Positions 1 to 12,173 of a stretch of DNA of 60,000 nucleotides are shown piece after piece; the first letter of the stretch is position 1, and every line of letters begins with the position of its first letter. The position numbers were made by a program, and so were the translations under genes. Under the pieces are notes generated by a model that was not told the origin of the DNA, made no database searches, and worked only from the letters and a program-made list of their open reading frames with translations. The stretch is from Takakia lepidozioides (taxonomy: Eukaryota > Streptophyta > Takakiopsida > Takakiales > Takakiaceae), in the NCBI GenBank assembly GCA_030704615.1, contig CM060733.1:47184001-47244000 (forward strand), in the 5' to 3' direction.

Positions 1-2312
1 TTCTGGAGTGCCGCAATGCTCTCCATTGTGGGAAGAGCTTTAGTTGCCAACCAGGTTTTGGAGGCATCAATGTGGTTTTCTGTGGCAGTTTGGGACCCAG
101 ATGAGGCCATGGTCAAGGAAATTAAGGCGCTCATTCGTAATTTCATATGGGGAGCTACATCTGCGGCCCCATCCAGAAGGGCTTTGCTCTCATGGGACCA
201 ATTGTGCCAAAAGAAAAAAAAGGTGGACTAGGTATTATTGACCCCTCGGCGCAGTTTAAGGCACTATTGGCAAAGTGGATCCCAAGAGCCATCAAGCATA
301 GAAACACTCCATGGAGCAAGCTCATACAACCCTACCTCATGGGGTCGATCCCCACATCCTCAAGCCTATGGACTCAATCCTTGAGATGGATTGTTCAAGG
401 CAAAAACAAAGTTGTTTCTTTGGGCTCCAAGCCACGGCAGTCTATATGGAGGGCCTGGCATGGCATGAGAGGCAATCTCACGCAACAAATGCCTCTGACT
501 CACCAGAGTGTTTGAGACAACCTGTTTTTGCTAATTATAACATGGATTTGGACATTCTTCTTTCGTAAGCCTCGCAGTGGGCTTTTTGGGAGCAGACAGG
601 ATTCACGCATATATCCAACATGCGCTGTCATCATCAATTCTTATCCAGGGCGCAAGTCGCACAGAAGAGCTAAAACCTGGGACACCATTCTGGCAAATGT
701 ACCTCAGTACATGGAACCTCTCCTCGTGATGCATTGGTCATAAAGATACCCATTTGGATGGCCACCAGTCAGCAGATTTAGACCCCTGTCATGCTGGTCA
801 CAGCCTGCCATGGTGTTAGAGCAACAGGTTTGGGATATTCTGCAGATGGGGAAGGTCTTCTTCAGTATCAAGGAAGACTGGAAGCAGATAAAGCTGACAT
901 CTTTCACATCAGAGTGCTGGATAATGTGGGCAACCCAAACCCGCTGCCCCCGCAAGGCATGGAGACCCAATGGGCAAGACAAGAATTTAACCTCACCTGG
1001 TTTTTGAGTTGCCCACTGGTAGACCTGCAATTCGATCCCGGGGAGTGGAGATGGATGGATAAGAAAAAGACCCCTTTCTTTGCGTACTCTGTGAAAAATG
1101 GATACTCTCTCCTTAATCCCCCCCGCTCATTCGAGTTCAAGTGGAACGCAAAATGGAACATCCCGCTGCTAGACCACCATGGCTGGGACAAAATCTGGAG
1201 AGACATCTGGAGAAAAGACAAACTAGCCAGGCTATCCGGTTTTCTATGGAAAATCGCGCATAGAATTCTACCAGTCAGAGAACGCACCCATGAAGACAAC
1301 CCTAACTGCTCTCTGTGTGGTTTTTCTCCCGAGTCCATTGAACACTGCCTGATGTTCTGCAATCTGGCTGTTAGAGTCTGGCACTTGGTTCTTGTTTTCT
1401 ACTCTAGCTGGAATAGCTTCCCCTCCTCCCCCCACCTTCTCTGTTGCTTCTGAATTTCACCGTGGGTTAAGTGCAGACTGTCTGCCCGGTTTGGGCTGCT
1501 CTTAGAGCGCCTACCTTGTGGAACTTATGGAAAACAAGATGTGCTTGGGTTTATGAGGGAAAACCCCCCAGGGGCAGATCGGTATTATTCAATACTTACC
1601 AAGATTTGTTGACTGAGGGGCGGAAGGCTTCGTTAACTGTCTGTGCAGCTGTTTCCAGAACTTCGGAGCAGCGAGGGAGGAAATTGCTTCAAGACTTCCA
1701 TGACACCTGGGGCAAAAGCGGCATGTTCGGCGCCAGTATTTCCCAACTCTAAATTCACTTGGCAACATTCCATCCCCTCTCAATGGGAGGTCCCCTGGTG
1801 AAGGTGATGAGGGAGATTGCAACTGGCGCCATAAACGTGCTAGAGCCCCCAAATTCCGCGAACAGCTAAAGTTCTAGAAGTCTGGCATCTGCATTCGCCT
1901 CTGCGACGGTTCCGAGTTACATCACCCTCAAAATCTACTTCCACCTTCCCCTGCCATTCGTTGCTTGTTTCAAGTTTTTTTCAAGACTTAGCTCACTGCT
2001 TTTTCCTGACATTGTCTACTTCTCTACAACAAATCCTTGCTTCTAAACTCCCCCCATCCCTACCACTTCTCTTTCGGTCCCCCGCACCACTTTCTCGACC
2101 CCTCCTTCTCAAAGTCATCTCTTTGGGTTTCCTTGCTCCTTTCCCTTAGCATGTTCGCTATGGTTTCGGGGAAGTTCCCCCTCAGCAAGCCTCATGGCCC
2201 CCCCCGGGTGGTTATTTTTTCCACCCCAGTGTAACTCCTTATTATTTAATTTGATCAACATGGCTTCTGTCCTTTTTCTTTATTTAAAAAATAAATAAAA
2301 ATTAAAAATTAC
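1..2312 (+). mobile_element. 3' part of a LINE (non-LTR retrotransposon), decayed, entering from the left edge
   Basis: The translated pieces read as the C-terminal part of a plant LINE reverse transcriptase followed by the zinc-binding zf-RVT region. The frame shifts near the A-run at about 210-220 and again near 744-790. After the last coding piece (about 1752) comes roughly 500 bp of C/T-rich 3' UTR-like DNA. It ends in an A-rich tail at about 2284-2312, the usual end of a target-primed insertion. The 5' part, with endonuclease and RT catalytic core, lies outside the window, so no target-site duplication can be checked. The class is secure; the exact right boundary is an inference from the tail. 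Confidence 0.75.
16..1752 (+). pseudogene. LINE ORF2 remnant: RT C-terminal region and zf-RVT zinc motif, frameshifted
   Basis: Four reading-frame pieces (16-231, 147-515, 528-743, 791-1453) plus a tail (1471-1752) make up one decayed polyprotein end. The first piece has the LINE-type run 'LVANQVLEASMWF' and 'RNFIWG'. The piece at 791-1453 holds 'WDKIWR', 'KIAHRILPVRERTHED' and the zinc-binding pattern CSLCG...ESIEHC..FC typical of zf-RVT domains at the end of plant LINE ORF2 proteins. Between pieces the frame changes at least twice, so no functional enzyme is encoded. It has no relation to the host genes nearby. Confidence 0.72.
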
Positions 2313-4668
2313 TGTGGCCCAGGAATTAGAATGGGGCGCTTATGTAGGAAGGCCACGTGTATTAAAGAATGAGATGAGGGGTACCAAAAAAAGAAGGGAG
2401 GAATTGGCCAAATTTAGAATAGGAAGTGTTGTAGGGCTCACATATGTGTCCAGGGCCTTCTAGAAGGGTCCACCGCCCTGAGAGGGTATATAAGGGACCC
2501 CTCTTACTACCTACTAACTTACTACCTACTAAATTAGTAAATAGTGGGCTCTGCAAAGGCAGGGCCCCCCAAAAAAAACAACAAACAGCAAACATCATTA
2601 GTATGTGATGTCGTACATATTATCTTTATATTAATTAATGCTTCTCATTCAACAATAATAGGGTCATAAATGCCCGCGCGTGTGGTAGAGGGGGTCGCGG
2701 AGGGTGGGAACATCCCTACCCGGCCAGTCTACTGTTGGGTCTGCCCGACAAGCTGGTCTGCTGGGCCCACAATATGCACATAAAGCATTAGTTATTGCAA
2801 GGGTTTAGAGAAAGTGGTTGATAGTGTGGTGGTTAAGAGCAATGAATAATAAACACGAGGTTTGGTGTCAAAATCGGCAGTGATGTGTGTTATTACATAT
2901 ATATTTTGTCGAAGGGTCTGCCAGTCTATTGGAGGGGGGCCTGCCCAGTCTACTCGTCGGTTTGCTTTGCTGAAGGGGTGCCGGTCTGCCTGCCTGCCTG
3001 TCCGCTAGAAGGTTGAGTCGGTCTGTTGGAGGGTATGCCCAGTTCACTAGAAGGTCCGCCACGGTAGATGAACAAGGACTTGGAAAAAATTCAGAATTTG
3101 GCCTACCCGATGAATGGGCGGTGGACTTATGAACTCACCCCAAGGGCTCTGTTGGGAGGGCTTGCCCGTGCATTCATTGCCCTATTATTAAAAAATGAGA
3201 GGCTTAATTAATAGATCTATGGTTCTTGTTTTTTTTTTTTGGGGGCCTATATGTGATGTCATACATATTATTGTCTATATGTTAATTAATAGATCTAATA
3301 AAATTAATAAATTCTTTTATTTTATATTATTTTGGGGCCTAGGTCTGCATAGCCCCCTAGCTAGTAATAAGCTACTAATTTAATAAATAATTACTTAAGT
3401 AGTTAGAGCCTGGCTCTAGCTCTCCTACATATACCATTTGAGGGCGGTGGGACCCTTCTAGAAGGGTGCCTTCATGTTGTGAGACCCTTTTAGAAGGGTG
3501 GGACACGTGGTAGACCCTAAAAAGGCCCACTCCCACCACTTGACACTTGTCCCCAATTTTATAGGTATCACCATCCCCTATTTAATAGCTATAGGCTTCC
3601 TGACATCTTTTTTCGGACCCTTCATTTCATTAATTAATATAGGTGGCCTTATCACATTGGCCCTGGACAGACCTCTTAGAAAAGACTTGGACCATGAGGG
3701 CTGGAGAGAAAAGAGTACTCAAACTGGCACAAGAGCACACTCTTTACAAAAGACTGTTGGAAGGGGGCACAGTGACTGATCCACACAAGACTCAACTTAA
3801 TTCCTTGAAGTCCATTGTGTGGGAAGGCTCCAGTGGAGGGGGACTTGCAGCAGAAGTCCCGACGTCCAAGCGAAGGGATAGTAGACTTCCCGGAATTGCG
3901 GAGCAGAGGAATACACACGTGCGAAGGAGGCCTCTTTTAACTCCTGGACCATGCTAATTCCTGGACCATTCTAGAATTAACCAGGCCGAATGAAACTGCT
4001 TTACATATAACTACATTTGGGTATGTCTTCTGTACCCTCAAGGGTAGGGTAATATTCGGATATCGTATGTGGGCAGGTCCCGGTGAAAATATCAGGGTAA
4101 ATCATATACCACCCAAGTTATAAGGGCCCCTAAAAATATGGTGGTCAGCTACTTTCATTTGCTGTCACAACCATCAAACAGCCAAGATGGGCAGGGACCA
4201 GTTAGTTGTTGCTCCAATCATCGATTGCACTTCAAGAAGTGCGGCCTCGACCTACGACAAAGGATTTCAGAAGTCCCACTGTCAGCTTGGCGGATAACGT
4301 CTATGGCTCCAAAGAATCAGGGCTAATTTGTCATGGGAGAATAGTGCCTCTTGAGCAAACCTTTCCACATTTGATGTCCACACCAACTGAATACCTTGTT
4401 TCTACCTGCCCAAACCATTAAATCTTGAAGTACTGCACCAAAGTGCTCTATCTGAGACTAGGTGCTCAGCCTTCCAGGGGAGCTCGGGATTGTCGATGCA
4501 CCAGGATGTGGGCACATCATTTGCCTTGTTCTAGCAACTTCCATGCTCAACTAGCTCTCAAGGCCTCTCCACGGGAAAGCTTTCTGCAAAAGCAAAAACA
4601 AACATCTTCTGCTCATACATCAACTTCAAAATCGGGGAAATGGAACCAACTCAGCCATGCTTTTGCCA
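2313..4668. other. Intergenic repeat-rich DNA between the LINE and the MFS gene
   Basis: No gene is recognised. Two arms of about 36 bp at 2456-2491 and 3429-3467 are inverted copies of each other (both contain CTTCTAGAAGGGT next to CCACCGCCCT), as expected for ends of a small non-autonomous DNA element of about 1 kb. A second motif, ATGTGATGTC(A/G)TACATATTAT, appears in the same orientation at about 2604 and 3252, so the interior is rearranged. The palindrome ACCCTTCTAGAAGGGT is at about 3452, with a near-copy at about 3484. A short TGCC repeat lies near 2987-3001. The part from 4000 to 4668 may include the 3' UTR of the minus-strand transporter gene. Confidence 0.45.
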
Positions 4669-7600
4669 TCAGTAAATGTTTTGGAGGCACTGAGATACAA
4701 ACACACGTGCACCTGGAAGGCTAAAAGAAAGTGTGCTTGAGCCTGAAGCAAACCATTGGAACGACCTACCATAAGAGACGCGCTTAATTCGGTCAAGAAT
4801 GTGTAAGAAGGCAGCTCCTGATAGGAGGCCAAGTATAGACGTGGCAAAAATGGTGCTGTTGTACAACTTGCGCTGGTACCCGCCCTGCATGTCCGTTTAC
4901 ACATCATATAAGAAGAATATAGTTGTTCATTCAAGCAGACCACGTTCGAGTAAGAAAACAATGACCGGGAAAGTCTCTCTTACAAGAGAGAGGAGGTAAG
5001 AACATACTTTTGGAGACCTTACCCTGATTATGATGAAGAGTAATGCAATATGCACAGGCACACGGAACACACTCAACACCGCAGCTCGGCGGTCATTTTG
5101 AATGTATCTGCAAAAGCAACCCATAAAGACAGAGAAAGGGCAAGACAAAGAGGAAATTATTAGACTTTGCTTTCAGCAGACCACCCAGTGGTACTGAACA
5201 GAAAACGGTGAGGGGAATGGAAGGAGCTTGGTGTAGAGGCCACAACTATTTATGGAGGGCTTGCTCCAGTGAAGCAAGAGAGATTTGTGCTAGCACAAAA
5301 CCAACCAAGCACCTGCTTCCAGTAAAAACAATTACTCAACAATTACTCCTATGCTACTTGATACCATCTCTCAGCTGAATATAGCTTTTAGAACTTGTGT
5401 TTCTCTACTCAAAGATATAATACAATTACACTCACATGCTCCTTAGACGCGCCAGAGAGGGCCAGGCAATCCCAACACAGACATGAAATACACAGAAGCA
5501 AGCCACCACCACCCCAACCTCCTGCAATGGTCACGTACATCCAAGTCCTTGTGACAGCTGTGCATCTATCCATATATCGTCCAATTACCCCCCACTTCCC
5601 CCAGTTTATCAAAGAGGAAAGATGGATAGACAAATCCCTCAGTCAAACTCATATTGTGCCAAGGGGAGCTTGAAACAATGCTTAGGGACAGAAACCCTTC
5701 ACCTCACTCTCTTTCCTTTTGGTCATGAGGTCAGAGGACATATCTACACTACTGCCAAATCATGAAGAACACTGGTAATATATACTACGAGAAACTGCAA
5801 TTCGTAATCTTGTGTTGCAAACACCCCTGCTAAACAATGCTGTTCCTGTATACCCTTCCTTTCTTCCCATTCATAAAGGCCACCCAGAACTCATGTACTT
5901 GAACAATATTGGAACATAGGTCAATTCCTACTGGGGAGTTCTTTTCCTTCACCCCCTCCATGGCCAAATATATCCCCTCTAAACCCTTCCCCTACATCCT
6001 CTCCTTTGGCATGCTCCTACTCTCTCACATACACATACAAAATTGAAGATAGCCTCACACCTGATAGTCGTAAGCCGGCAAGAATAAGGAGAAACCAGCC
6101 ACAATGAAAACGTAAGGAAGGAAGCTTTCAGGACGGATAAAAAGGGGGCCGCAGAGGAGGAAGGCAGCAAAGGAACTGCCTAGCATCGTGGATACTATTA
6201 AACGTGTGTAGATCAAGCCACTGTGCACTTCACGCCCATCCGCCTGCTCCCTCAAGCCAAATACCAAAAACCACAGCAATGCTTCTTCAGTGTGTCTACA
6301 TTCTTAGCTTGCAGCAATAAGGAGAAGGTCGTCACAAAAAGACAATATACATCCTGTCATAGAACTAGTACAGACATCTGCCTCTCCTCAGTCTGAGATC
6401 TTCACTATTGCATGACATAATGAGACCAGTAAAACAAAGAAGAAAACAGAAAGCCAATGAAACATGAACCCAAGCAAAAGATCAGACTCACCACAAGGGT
6501 GGGAATCCACAGGAACCAAAACACAGAAATGGAGAAGTCAAAGCACGCCTGCGTCCATCCTAGCAGAACCACCCTCTTATCTGCAACGGACCACATTTCA
6601 AATGACCCTCAAAGCTGCTACATAGAAGTGAAGTAGACGTTCATTGCCCTGTGATCAATCTTCTTGGACATTCTATCACAGATTTTCCTCGGAGCTCCCT
6701 CTATGCCACCCACTATCCTATCTGCGACACTACCAAACAGCTGACTTCATCTTTCCTACCCCAACCTACTCTTGACTCTAAATTGCCAAGAGGTTGGTCT
6801 GGCTCGAGTTAACAAAATCATTGCTTATAAAGCACAGGTTTAGGGTGAGAAAGAGCACCAACCAAGGAGAGCTTGCAGTCTCAATAGCTTGGTGTGAGGA
6901 GTCCCTACATTCTCTCCCCAAGTCCTGCTGACTGCCACAATACATAGAACTGCTGCGGCAGCAGCTGCCATAGTAGGGGCTGCCCCTGTAAACCCCTGCC
7001 ACCCGACCAAAACAGTGGCCAGAGCTCCACTGCCTGTAGCCACAATCCCATTGCCAAAAGCCATAACCCAGAATATGTCATTCAACCATTCCTGCTTGAA
7101 GCCCATCTGCACAGATCAAAGAAGGAGCATTAGCCCACACAAACATCTCAACAGAGATAACCGGCTCGAGGACAGATTGCAGCCTTGTAGATGGAAGCTT
7201 CTGGCAAAGATAGATAGGGTTACAATAACTCAGTACACCTATCCATAAATTGGTATGTTCCATAACCTGTGCACCTAAGACATGTAACAGGACGTTTTTG
7301 GTGTGTGTGTGTGTGAGAGAGAGAGAGAGCGAGAACCTTCTCATGCTCTGCTGTCAGCCACGCCTCAAAAGCAGACAAATACAGGGACCCTGCAATTCCG
7401 AGGCAGACATGTGCAAAACAAAGCATGTTGAAGTTTCTGGACTGCTTCGCCAAGCATCCCAGAGCCTGGAAGATGCCATACATAATGCATGCCCTCTTGC
7501 GACCTCTGCAGGCCAAACACGACTCAATAGACTTTAGCAGTTTTTGGTTTCCAATGAAGGCCTTAATTACTTTAAATTGGATTTCCTGTTAAAATTGCAG

Positions 7601-8712
7601 AGAGGAGGCAGGGACGAGGAGGTTTGAGGGGGCCAAGGTACAAATACATATACCTTCAATTAGATCAGGGAAATAGGGACAAACTCCATCATGAACTTAG
7701 CTCAGGGCAGCTACATAGTGCCATGAGACCAAAAATGCAACTAGTTCTACAGAAAAGTGGCCACATCATCCTCTCCCCACCACCAAAAGCCATATGCATC
7801 ACCAGTCCTACATGAAGTAATTTGGAATTCAGAACATTCACACTTGAGCTCTCTCTCCGTACAGTAGCTTTCACTACAACGTTTTGAACTGTGACAAAGG
7901 CCGCAGATGGATAATGCCATCTTTCGAAGTTCACTGAAATCAACCCGGGATGCGACAACATTTAGATGAGCTAGATAGAACTTAGAGAAACAAGAATTTG
8001 AAGCGAAAACACGATTAACAATGATACAATACATCTTCTTGCAGAGGAACATGGTGAGGGCCGCAGGCGTAAATCGAATCATACTGCAAAAGGGGCTTAC
8101 ATGTAGTCAGCCGAAGCGCCAAAAAAAGTGCCAAGTAAGAGGGAGCTGCCATGACCAATAGCCAACAACAACGCTATGTCCCGCCTTTTCAGCCCGTATT
8201 TCTCGTACAACGTTTCCCAGTAAACTCCCTGCAATCCTTCGGCGACTGTCCTTCACAGCCTTTCCAGAACTCAGAATGCGCAGTCGTTCATTCCATTGAT
8301 GTTGCAGAAAAAAGTGTTGATTACAGAGACGAATTCCTCTCATCCCAATTTACGAGATAGAATCGTGAATGACCTACAGCTTAGAAAATTTCTTTTTTAC
8401 CTCACTGAAAGTTTGCATAATTCAAAGCGAGCAGGCGTTCAAGACGAGTATATAATAATGCCAGTGTAACGGAACAGAGACAGAAATGTCTTAAAAACCG
8501 CACGGGATAATTATACCTGAAGCAAGAAAGAAGACGCCCAAAAAGGTCCTCTGGAATAGCAGGAACGACGGGTGAAACCGGGCCATAGATGGCGCCCTCT
8601 CAAAGGAGGGAGCTCTCTGAGAGAACAGAATTCTGCTGTACAAAACCACTGCGCAGGCCGCTATTTGAAAGCCATAAAACCCTCTCCCTCCCTCCCACGG
8701 AATCTCATCCAT
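4669..8712 (-). CDS. MFSD5: Major facilitator superfamily transporter, MFSD5 / molybdate-anion transporter type, nine exons
   Basis: I assembled nine exons on the minus strand: 8712-8517, 8245-8101, 7505-7337, 7106-6863, 6580-6492, 6243-6061, 5521-5436, 5107-5023 and 4884-4669. All introns are GT-AG and all phases fit, giving 1413 bp (470 aa), close to the family length of about 450-470. Family signatures run in order: a first membrane helix near residues 10-30; 'EGLQGVYWETLYEKYG'; 'GHGSSLLLGTFFG'; the loop 'ADYIGRKRAC' after helix 2-3; 'SAFEAWLTAEHEK'; 'FGNGIVATGSGALA'; 'DKRVVLLGWTQACF'; 'STMLGSSFAAFL'; 'CVGIAWPSL'; 'VFRVPVHIALLF'. Members move molybdate across membranes (known in Chlamydomonas); the substrate here is inferred. 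The usual 'DWLQGPY' is replaced by 'EGLQGVY', so this may be a divergent paralogue. Exon 3 ends just before a CT/CA microsatellite in the intron. The start at 8712 is the first ATG giving a full first helix. Confidence 0.85.
7301..7329. repeat. Dinucleotide microsatellite (GT)n(GA)n in an intron of the MFS gene
   Basis: Seven GT units run straight into about seven GA units. On the coding (minus) strand this is a pyrimidine-rich CT/CA tract starting seven bases after the 5' splice site of exon 3 (exon end 7337). It could vary in length between individuals and affect splicing of that intron; that effect is speculative. Confidence 0.85.
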
Positions 8713-9989
8713 TGGTCTTCACAAAGCGCATACAAGAGCTGCGCTACGGTGCGTACGAAGATCCATGAAAGGAAATCCCACCCCCCCCAAGCTCGCTTCC
8801 TGCAACCATTGCATGCTACAAATTCCACCACTACATTTTGAACAAATATTATGGGGCCACATTCCCCTCCGACTCTTTAAACCCGAAACCTACAACAAGA
8901 ATCCTAACCCGCAGAACGGAGATGCTTCTGCTCCAACAGGAGATGCTTCCCGCCGCCACACTCGGCAGCTCCCGCGCTTTCTTCCGGGCCGGGTGGGGCC
9001 CGGCCCAAAGCACCGGGATCCGATAGTTCAGCGCTCTTTTACACACCCCATCCGTCTTTCTCATCCAGCGGCAACCATGCATCCTAGGTCCGAAAGAGGT
9101 GACGTGTCCCGCGGAGAGGGCCGTAGCACCGTTTCAGGGTGGAAGGAAAGAAGCCGACCTCCTGTCGCACGCCAGCAGCCTTTTCTCTTCTCTCTCTCTC
9201 TAAGGCTGTGGCTTCGGGCCATCGTTTTTCTTGTTGCGGGAATCCTTGTATCGGGCTGGATTGGTGGCGTTCGTGTGGGGAGGAGTGCGGGATTGGAGGG
9301 GCCTGCAGTGGGAGTCATATGCACCGACCGTATTCGCTGGGGGTGTTGTTTGGTCTTCTGCGGTGTTGAATCTGTGCAGGGGGTTGGTTTGCAGCTGCCG
9401 TGGCTCAGCTATACTGCGAGGTTTTGCAGTGCTAGGTAAGACTCGATCGTCTCTGGGGTTTTTACCGTTTTTGGTCGGATTTGTAAAATAGGTCACCGGG
9501 ATTTTGCTCGCCTTGTCTCGGATTTGTTCGGCTGTGAATGTTTTCTTCCGATATTTTTGCTCAATTAAGGTCGTGACGTGATGTAATTTGCTGCGTCAAT
9601 GAGATGTTTGTGCCTTTGTGAGATTGCCGGTGGCATGTTGAAGGTGGGGTCGATGCTGCTTTCTATGACATTGTTATCTTTATTTTCGTAAATGTATCGT
9701 TAGTCTGACTCTCCTGAGCGGGCGAGAGTGTTTTTTATTAAAACGCCGGTGGGAAAGGCACTGTTGAGGTTCGCTTGTATCCCCTCGGTTGGAAGGATGT
9801 TTCACTAACAAACTCGTTTAGCAGGTAGTGTGTGGTCGAATTCGTGAACGGCGTACGGGGAAGCTGCAGCTGCTTTTGAGAAGGTGGCGCCACATCTCTC
9901 CTTTGTCGGATAGAGATTTTGGAGACAGAAAAGATTGAGTCTGATAATCTGTCGGAATCACCACATGTAACGGGAGCACTTGTTACACG
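8713..9989. promoter_or_regulatory. Divergent upstream region shared by the MFS gene and the ZRF1-type gene, with a likely 5' UTR intron
   Basis: The two genes are transcribed away from each other and their start codons are 1.28 kb apart, so promoters of both must lie here. A CT-rich stretch (TTCTCTTCTCTCTCTCTCT near 9184-9202) resembles plant Y-patch/TC core-promoter elements. A good intron for the plus-strand leader is visible: donor GCTAG|GTAAGA at 9435/9436 and acceptor TTTAGCAG at 9824, leaving a second leader exon of 165 bp before the ATG at 9990. I see no clear TATA box; transcription start sites are not determinable from sequence alone. Confidence 0.5.
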
Positions 9990-12173
9990 ATGCCGGGTAC
10001 AAAGGACCGGCTGTTGCTCACATACTTTGCCTCTGACATCCCATACACACTTCCTCTACTTGTTGCGTCCAATAGCCAGCCCATCCCAGCTTTCTGGTTT
10101 GAACCAGCAGGGTTTTCCTTCCATGGGGTCGTCCTCCGGGTTTTAGGGTTTGATAAAAAGCCAGACGGCGAAGATGAGTTTCTCTCAGAGAAGAAGGAGA
10201 AGAGCACATCCTCTCCCTCCATAGACTCTTCTCATTTTAAGGGAAAGAAAAAGTCTGCCGATGGGGCAGAGGTGCAAGATCATTATGCCCTGTTAGGTCT
10301 CAATCATCTAAGGTTCCTTGCCACCGAAGATCAGATCAGGAAGAGCTACAGGGAGGCTGCACTCAAACACCATCCTGACAAGCAAGCTGCACTCCTGCTC
10401 ACAGAGGAAACTGAAGAGAAGAAACAGGCCAAGAAAGAGGAGATTGACCGACATTTCAAAGCCATTCAGTTAGCATATGAAGTGCTAATAGACCCTGGCA
10501 AGCGGCGAGTGTATGATTCTATTGACGAATTTGATGATGAAGTTCCAAGTGACTGTGCTCTCGAGGATTTCTTTAAAGTTTTTGGACCAGTTTTTATGCG
10601 AAATGGACGTTGGTCTGTGGTTCAGCCAGTCCCTTCACTTGGAGAGGCTGACTCTGGTATGGCAGATGTTGACAAGTTCTATGATTTCTGGTATTCATTT
10701 AGAAGTTGGCGGGAGTTTCCACATGCCGACGAGTTTGACCTTGAAGCATCTGAAAGCCGTGAGCACAAGCGGTGGATGGAACGACAAAATGCCAAGTTTC
10801 GGGAGAAAGCTAAAAAGGAGGAGAATGCTCGGATTAGGTTGATGGTGGAGAATGCTTACAAGCGGGACCCTAGGATTATTCGCAGGAAAGAGGAAGAGAA
10901 AGCAGAAAAGCTCCGCAAGAAACAGGCTAAGGTTCAAGCCAAGAAAGAGAAGGAGGAGGAGGCTGCCCGGCTTGTTGAAGAAGAGAAGTTAAGGAAGGAA
11001 GAGGAGGACAAACGAGCTGCTGAAGAGGCGGCTGCCCAGAAAAAAGTGAAGGAGAAGGAGAAAAAGCTGCTGAGAAAGGAGAAATCTAGGCTGCGGACAG
11101 CAGCAGCAGCTGTGATTTCCAGAAAGGCATTGGGGGTTTCAGATGACGATGTTGAGAGCCTGTGCATGTCGCTGGATATATTGCAGCTTCGAGGCCTATG
11201 TGAGAGAGTTGAGGGTGCGAAGGATAGTAATATGCAGGCAGGGATCCTAAGGGTTGCACTGTCCAGGGGGGAAAATATCTCTTCTCTTGCCTCTGAATCT
11301 TTGCATGCTTTTACCATATCCAATACTGGTACTGGCTCTCCAACCAACCCTAATTCCGACACTTCTTCCACACAGTCTGGTAGTGAAACTAAGTTTGATG
11401 CAGTGAAGGGCAGTCCCAGTGATAGTGGGAAGACTTACATTGAAGGTGCAGAGCAGGAGCAAGGGAAGAAAGCAACAACTGCCTTCATTGGAGGAGAGAA
11501 AAGGGAGAAACCATGGAGCAAAGAGGAGGTAGACCTATTGCGGAAGGCAGTAGCAAAGTATCCGAAGGGTACTTCACAGCGCTGGGAAGTGGTGGCGAAT
11601 TACATTGGTACAGGTCGAGCAGTGGAAGAAATTTTGAGGGCCATCAAGACAGTACTCTTGCAGAAGCCCGACTCTTCAAAAGCCTTTGATTCTTTCCTTC
11701 AGAAGAGAAAATCCCCTAGTGTTGTCATAGCTTCTCCTCTGTCCACTAGGGAGGACAGGGTAGTGGACACGCAAGTTGGAGAGGCACCCCCAGTGGTCCA
11801 GGTTGCTAATGGAACTGAGGTAGCTGGTCAAAGTGAAGAAATCATTGAGAAAGAAATAGAGAAGAATAGGGTCGTAGAGGAGGGGGATAGGACAGAAAAT
11901 GGGAGCAAGGCTGAGAATGGGACAGACTCCAAAAGGGAACAGGAGAGGCTTGCGCACAGTAATGGATCGGCCACGAATGGTACTGTCGCTGAGGAATCAT
12001 GGTCTGATATCCAGGAGCTGGCACTAGTGAAGGCTCTCAAGACTTTCCCAAAGGATACCCCTCAGAGGTGGGAGAGGATCTCGGCGGCTGTTCCAGCGAA
12101 GACCAAGGCTCAATGCTTCAAGAAGTTTGCCGAGTTGAGAGACAATTTTAGGAATAAGAAGGGTGGCGAGTGA
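9990..12173 (+). CDS. ZRF1: ZRF1/GlsA-type protein: J-domain plus two SANT/Myb domains (zuotin-related)
   Basis: A single uninterrupted 727-aa reading frame. Around residues 95-170 is a J-domain ('DHYALLGL', the HPD motif in 'LKHHPDKQ', and 'FKAIQLAYEVLIDP'). It is followed by the zuotin homology region ('DKFYDFWYSFRSWREFP', then 'RRKEEEKAEKLRKKQ') and a long K/E/R-rich, probably coiled or ribosome-contacting segment (about 270-380). Two SANT domains close the protein: 'PWSKEEVDLLRKAVAKYPKG' (about 507-555) and 'SWSDIQELALVKALKTFPKD' (about 670-720). In plants and animals this family works both as an Hsp70 co-chaperone on ribosomes and as a reader of ubiquitinated H2A that displaces PRC1; in Arabidopsis and Volvox (GlsA) it is needed for asymmetric division and development. 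Length and domain order are normal. The ATG at 9990 follows a predicted leader intron. No damage is visible. Confidence 0.93.
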   Translation: MPGTKDRLLLTYFASDIPYTLPLLVASNSQPIPAFWFEPAGFSFHGVVLRVLGFDKKPDGEDEFLSEKKEKSTSSPSIDSSHFKGKKKSADGAEVQDHYALLGLNHLRFLATEDQIRKSYREAALKHHPDKQAALLLTEETEEKKQAKKEEIDRHFKAIQLAYEVLIDPGKRRVYDSIDEFDDEVPSDCALEDFFKVFGPVFMRNGRWSVVQPVPSLGEADSGMADVDKFYDFWYSFRSWREFPHADEFDLEASESREHKRWMERQNAKFREKAKKEENARIRLMVENAYKRDPRIIRRKEEEKAEKLRKKQAKVQAKKEKEEEAARLVEEEKLRKEEEDKRAAEEAAAQKKVKEKEKKLLRKEKSRLRTAAAAVISRKALGVSDDDVESLCMSLDILQLRGLCERVEGAKDSNMQAGILRVALSRGENISSLASESLHAFTISNTGTGSPTNPNSDTSSTQSGSETKFDAVKGSPSDSGKTYIEGAEQEQGKKATTAFIGGEKREKPWSKEEVDLLRKAVAKYPKGTSQRWEVVANYIGTGRAVEEILRAIKTVLLQKPDSSKAFDSFLQKRKSPSVVIASPLSTREDRVVDTQVGEAPPVVQVANGTEVAGQSEEIIEKEIEKNRVVEEGDRTENGSKAENGTDSKREQERLAHSNGSATNGTVAEESWSDIQELALVKALKTFPKDTPQRWERISAAVPAKTKAQCFKKFAELRDNFRNKKGGE

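Noticed and set aside
5856-5940. Minus-strand open piece (VQVHEFWVAFMNGKKG) considered as the seventh exon of the MFS gene
   Set aside because: Its end phase does not match the next exon; 5521-5436 matches in phase and carries the conserved CVGIAWPS segment.
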